DNA from: Megamonas hypermegale_A
GTDB taxonomy: Bacteria > Bacillota > Negativicutes > Selenomonadales > Selenomonadaceae
Assembly: GCF_030371585.1 (NCBI RefSeq)
Contig: NZ_JAUDCE010000069.1
Strand: one strand, 5' to 3'
Length of the DNA: 8,517 nt
The notes under the pieces are model-generated. The model made no database searches, was not told where the DNA came from, and worked only from the letters and a program-made list of their open reading frames with translations. The position numbers and the translations under genes are program-made. Positions 7,101 to 8,517 of the stretch are shown piece by piece (the first letter of the stretch is position 1; every line of letters begins with the position of its first letter).

Positions 7101-7921
7101 TAAAAAGCCCGCTGAGCTTTGCCAAACCGCGCATTTTCATTCCTGTATTCCCGGGAACGAACTGCGAATACGATACGGCAAAAGCGTTTGAACGTGCCGG
7201 CGGACAGGCTGATACGCTTGTAATTAAAAACCTGACTTCGTCAATGGTTGAACAGTCGGTAGAAGCCATTGTCAAAGGCATTGAACAGGCGCAGATTGTC
7301 ATGCTGCCGGGCGGTTTCTCCGGCGGTGACGAACCGGACGGCTCCGGTAAATTCATTGCAGCCATGTTCAGAAATCCGCGCATCACGGAAGCTGTACGCG
7401 ACCTTTTGAAACACCGCGACGGTTTAATGCTCGGTATCTGCAACGGTTTCCAGGCGCTTATTAAACTCGGCCTCGTACCGTATGGCGATATTAAAGAATT
7501 AACGGCGGATGACCCGACGCTGACTTACAATGAAATCGGCCGTCATGTATCGTGCATGGTGGAAACGAAAGTCGTATCCAATCTCTCGCCGTGGTTCAGC
7601 AACGTGAAAGTCGGCGATATTCACCGCATTGCCGTATCGCACGGTGAAGGCCGCTTCTGCGCAAGTGAGGAAGTTCTGGGCAAACTCAGAGCTAACGGAC
7701 AGATTGCAACGCAGTATGTAAATGAAGCGGGCAATATCTCCATGGATATCGAAGTAAATCCGAACGGTTCTGTCTGGGCTATTGAAGGTATTACAAGCCC
7801 AGATGGTCGTATCCTTGGTAAAATGGGACATTCTGAACGTATTGGACAATATGTATCCAAGAATGTACCTGGTGCAAAAGACCAGAAATTATTTGAAGCT
7901 GGCGTAGCTTACTTTAAATAA
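4166..7921 (+). CDS. purL: phosphoribosylformylglycinamidine synthase (FGAM synthase), single-chain
   Basis: A 1251-residue enzyme for the fourth step of purine synthesis: FGAR + glutamine + ATP to FGAM + glutamate + ADP + Pi, in the cytoplasm. It is the fused form, combining in order a PurS-like N-terminus, a linker with DTYWSDHCRHTTF (219-231), two AIRS-type halves and a C-terminal glutaminase. ATP/Mg motifs include ETHNHPTEIEPFGGAAT (from 323), NDFGAGG (506-512) and GKDSM (781-785). The class I amidotransferase domain starts near FPGTNCE (995-1001) and has the nucleophile C1092 in LGICNGFQ and H1222/E1224 in GHSER, so the triad is intact. Length and motifs fit the clostridial/lactococcal clade (TIGR01857) rather than the split PurS/Q/L enzyme. 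It starts at TTG behind AGGAGG. No other pur gene adjoins it. GC is high in the middle (about 65% in 5461-5520) and lower at both ends (about 37% in 7861-7920). Confidence 0.97.
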   Translation: MSVKRLYVEKRQGFDVQAQKLYADLNELFKLDKVKKVRLIRRYDIEGLTDAEYEQTKPVVFYEPPVDVIYEEALPQIDNCRMFAVEALPGQFDQTADSAAQCVQLVTQKERPVIRSAKVIVLVGDIDDATFVQIKNYCINAVEAREASFDKPQTLAMTMEEPADVKIMTGFTSLNDEQLEELRVQMGLAMSQEDFKFCQEYFGKEEHRDPSITEIRVIDTYWSDHCRHTTFTTAIDDVTIEDGKYAPTLNAAYQLYLNDRELLGRTHKDVTLMDIAVIGMRKLREEGKLDDLDVSEEINACSIVVKADIDGKEEDWLVMFKNETHNHPTEIEPFGGAATCLGGAIRDPLSGRSYVYQAMRVTGSADPRRSLEETIKGKLPQRKITRGAAHGYSSYGNQIGLATGQVHEIYHEGYAAKRLEIGAVVAAAPKENVVRFAPEPGDVVILVGGRTGRDGIGGATGSSKEHTLESLTECGAEVQKGNPPTERKLQRLFRNPEVSRLIKRCNDFGAGGVAVAIGELTDGLVIELDKVKKKYEGLDGTELAISESQERMAVVVDVENAAKFIDEAAKENLEATLVATVTAEPRLVMNWRGKDIVSIKRSFLQTNGVKQHTQAVVKMPQEKTYFETAKEFTGDVKDAWLNTLKDLNVCSQKGLAEQFDSTIGANTVLMPFGGKRQMTPAEGMVATLPLLHGTTKTATAMTFGFNPYLMSWSPFHGAVYSIVEAITKMVAIGGDYSKIRLTLQEYFESLGKDHEKWGKPFAALLGALWAQHKFGTAAIGGKDSMSGTFMDMTVPPSLIAFALDMVEADKVVSPEFKQAGHKVVVVPAQRDEFEMPVMDKLTANFNLIHKLITEGKVAAAKSVGIGGVAAAITQMTFGENLGFEFNGDFDSENLFACDYGTIILELSDESALDELIATDAYELGTVTARQSIVCGDDIIELDEAEEAYTQPLEQIFPTHVRKSTGETKAAENYSASSIVKSPLSFAKPRIFIPVFPGTNCEYDTAKAFERAGGQADTLVIKNLTSSMVEQSVEAIVKGIEQAQIVMLPGGFSGGDEPDGSGKFIAAMFRNPRITEAVRDLLKHRDGLMLGICNGFQALIKLGLVPYGDIKELTADDPTLTYNEIGRHVSCMVETKVVSNLSPWFSNVKVGDIHRIAVSHGEGRFCASEEVLGKLRANGQIATQYVNEAGNISMDIEVNPNGSVWAIEGITSPDGRILGKMGHSERIGQYVSKNVPGAKDQKLFEAGVAYFK

Positions 7922-7932
7922 AAATAGATAAT

Positions 7933-7972
7933 AAAAATAGACAGGGTATTTAGAGACTCTGTCTATTTTTTT
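7933..7972 (+). terminator. intrinsic terminator after purL
   Basis: A perfect 12-bp stem (7933-7944 with 7959-7970, AAAAATAGACAG/CTGTCTATTTTT), extendable by one G-T and one G-C pair, encloses a loop of about 10 bases and ends in a run of seven T's (7966-7972). It begins 12 bases after the purL stop. The T-run runs straight into the ribosome binding site of the next gene, leaving no room for a promoter between them. Confidence 0.88.
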
Positions 7973-7985
7973 AGGAGTTGAGAAG

Positions 7986-8504
7986 ATGAAAAAAGTATTG
8001 TTTATTTTTGTTTTATGTTTATTATGTAGTTTTTCAAGTGTATGTTTTGCTCATTGGTTGCCTAAATCTGAATTATTTGTAGGTGGAGTAGGTCCTGGTT
8101 GTACTTTGGAATATGTATCTAGTGTATATGGTCAACCAAAAGAAAAACGTTGGTTCAATTCTGATGGAGTAAGAGGTGTTACATATGTATATTCTCCATA
8201 TTTTTCTATTACTGGTAGAACTGGTTCAAGAGACCCTAGACCTGAAGGACAACTTATTGTTGTTGGTTATACTTTAAAAAATAATTCTTTGTCAACACCT
8301 TCTGGGTTAACTGTAGGCATACCATATGCTACAGTAGCTGGTATGTATGGTGCAGTAAAAAAAGAATATGATTCTTATAATAATCGAACTTATTATTCTT
8401 ATGATTGGACTGATGAAAATTGCCATTATTTTCAACCTGTAATAAGTTTTTATGTTGATAAAAATAATGTTATTACAGAAATTTATGTAGGAACTGATTG
8501 GTAA
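7986..8504 (+). CDS. small exported protein, tandem BamE-like repeats, function unknown
   Basis: 172 residues. The N-terminus is a clear signal peptide: KK, a hydrophobic core (residues 4-15) and a likely cleavage after VCFA (22). C20 is preceded by SSV, not a good lipobox, so I expect a periplasmic or secreted protein. The mature part looks internally duplicated: V44-x3-YG and V117-x3-YG end similar helical stretches, each followed by a Tyr-rich strand (YVY 67-69; YYSY 136-139) and a strand-turn with KNN (LIVVGYTLKNNSL 90-102; VISFYVDKNNVI 152-163). The order helix, x-YG-x-(P), strands resembles the BamE/SmpA fold; this is pattern recognition only. AGGAG at 7973-7977 is 8 bases from the ATG. 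The gene is far more AT-rich than purL (about 23% GC in 8341-8400), suggesting transfer or different selection. The only promoter candidate lies in the end of purL (TTGAAG 7893, TAAATA 7915) and is weak. Confidence 0.8.
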   Translation: MKKVLFIFVLCLLCSFSSVCFAHWLPKSELFVGGVGPGCTLEYVSSVYGQPKEKRWFNSDGVRGVTYVYSPYFSITGRTGSRDPRPEGQLIVVGYTLKNNSLSTPSGLTVGIPYATVAGMYGAVKKEYDSYNNRTYYSYDWTDENCHYFQPVISFYVDKNNVITEIYVGTDW

Positions 8505-8517
8505 GTATTTTAAATAA

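Noticed and set aside
8037..8048. Lipoprotein lipobox around C20 of the exported protein
   Set aside because: The Cys is preceded by S-S-V rather than L-[AS]-[GA]; ordinary signal peptidase cleavage after A22 fits better.
1..8517. CRISPR arrays, insertion sequences, tRNA or rRNA genes
   Set aside because: No spaced palindromic repeats, transposase motifs or cloverleaf sequence were seen; the only tRNA-related element is the T-box.

Overview
The window reads as ordinary chromosome of an anaerobic Firmicute, and I lean towards the diderm Negativicutes (Selenomonas/Megamonas/Mitsuokella-like). The grounds are a T-box leader (a Firmicutes-type regulator), an AlaR/AlaT-type gene pair, a long single-chain PurL of the clostridial type, strong AGGAGG-like ribosome binding sites, and a small exported protein with a BamE-like pattern, which would suit an organism with an outer membrane. 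The assignment is an inference; there is no rRNA or other marker gene here.

Layout. Positions 1-253 hold no convincing gene, only the possible tail of something entering from the left and a 17-bp perfect hairpin that touches the stop codon of the first gene. Positions 254-2155, minus strand, form one transcription unit: promoter, an alanine-type T-box riboswitch (specifier codon GCU) with its intrinsic terminator, an Lrp/AsnC-family regulator (alaR-like) and a class I/II aminotransferase (alaT-like) overlapping it by 4 bases. Positions 2239-3910, also minus strand, are a two-gene phosphate unit: a DUF47/PhoU-like accessory protein, then the PiT-family phosphate permease overlapping it by 8 bases, closed by an intrinsic terminator. 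Positions 3911-4165 are a divergent control region with helically phased repeats. Positions 4166-7921, plus strand, are purL (FGAM synthase, purine synthesis), starting at TTG and followed by an intrinsic terminator. Positions 7986-8504, plus strand, encode a small exported protein of unknown function.

How the parts work together. Uncharged tRNA-Ala should stabilise the antiterminator of the T-box and switch on alaR-alaT, so that pyruvate is transaminated to alanine when alanine is short; the riboswitch gives the aminotransferase its most likely substrate. The phosphate genes probably form a permease plus regulatory subunit, and 11-bp-spaced repeats upstream look like a PhoP-type operator. 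purL stands alone, away from other pur genes.

Nothing here is a clearly new system. The most informative items are the alanine T-box over alaR-alaT, the phased repeats between the pit and purL units, and the AT-rich last gene. That gene encodes an internally duplicated exported protein, and its ribosome binding site directly follows the purL terminator.
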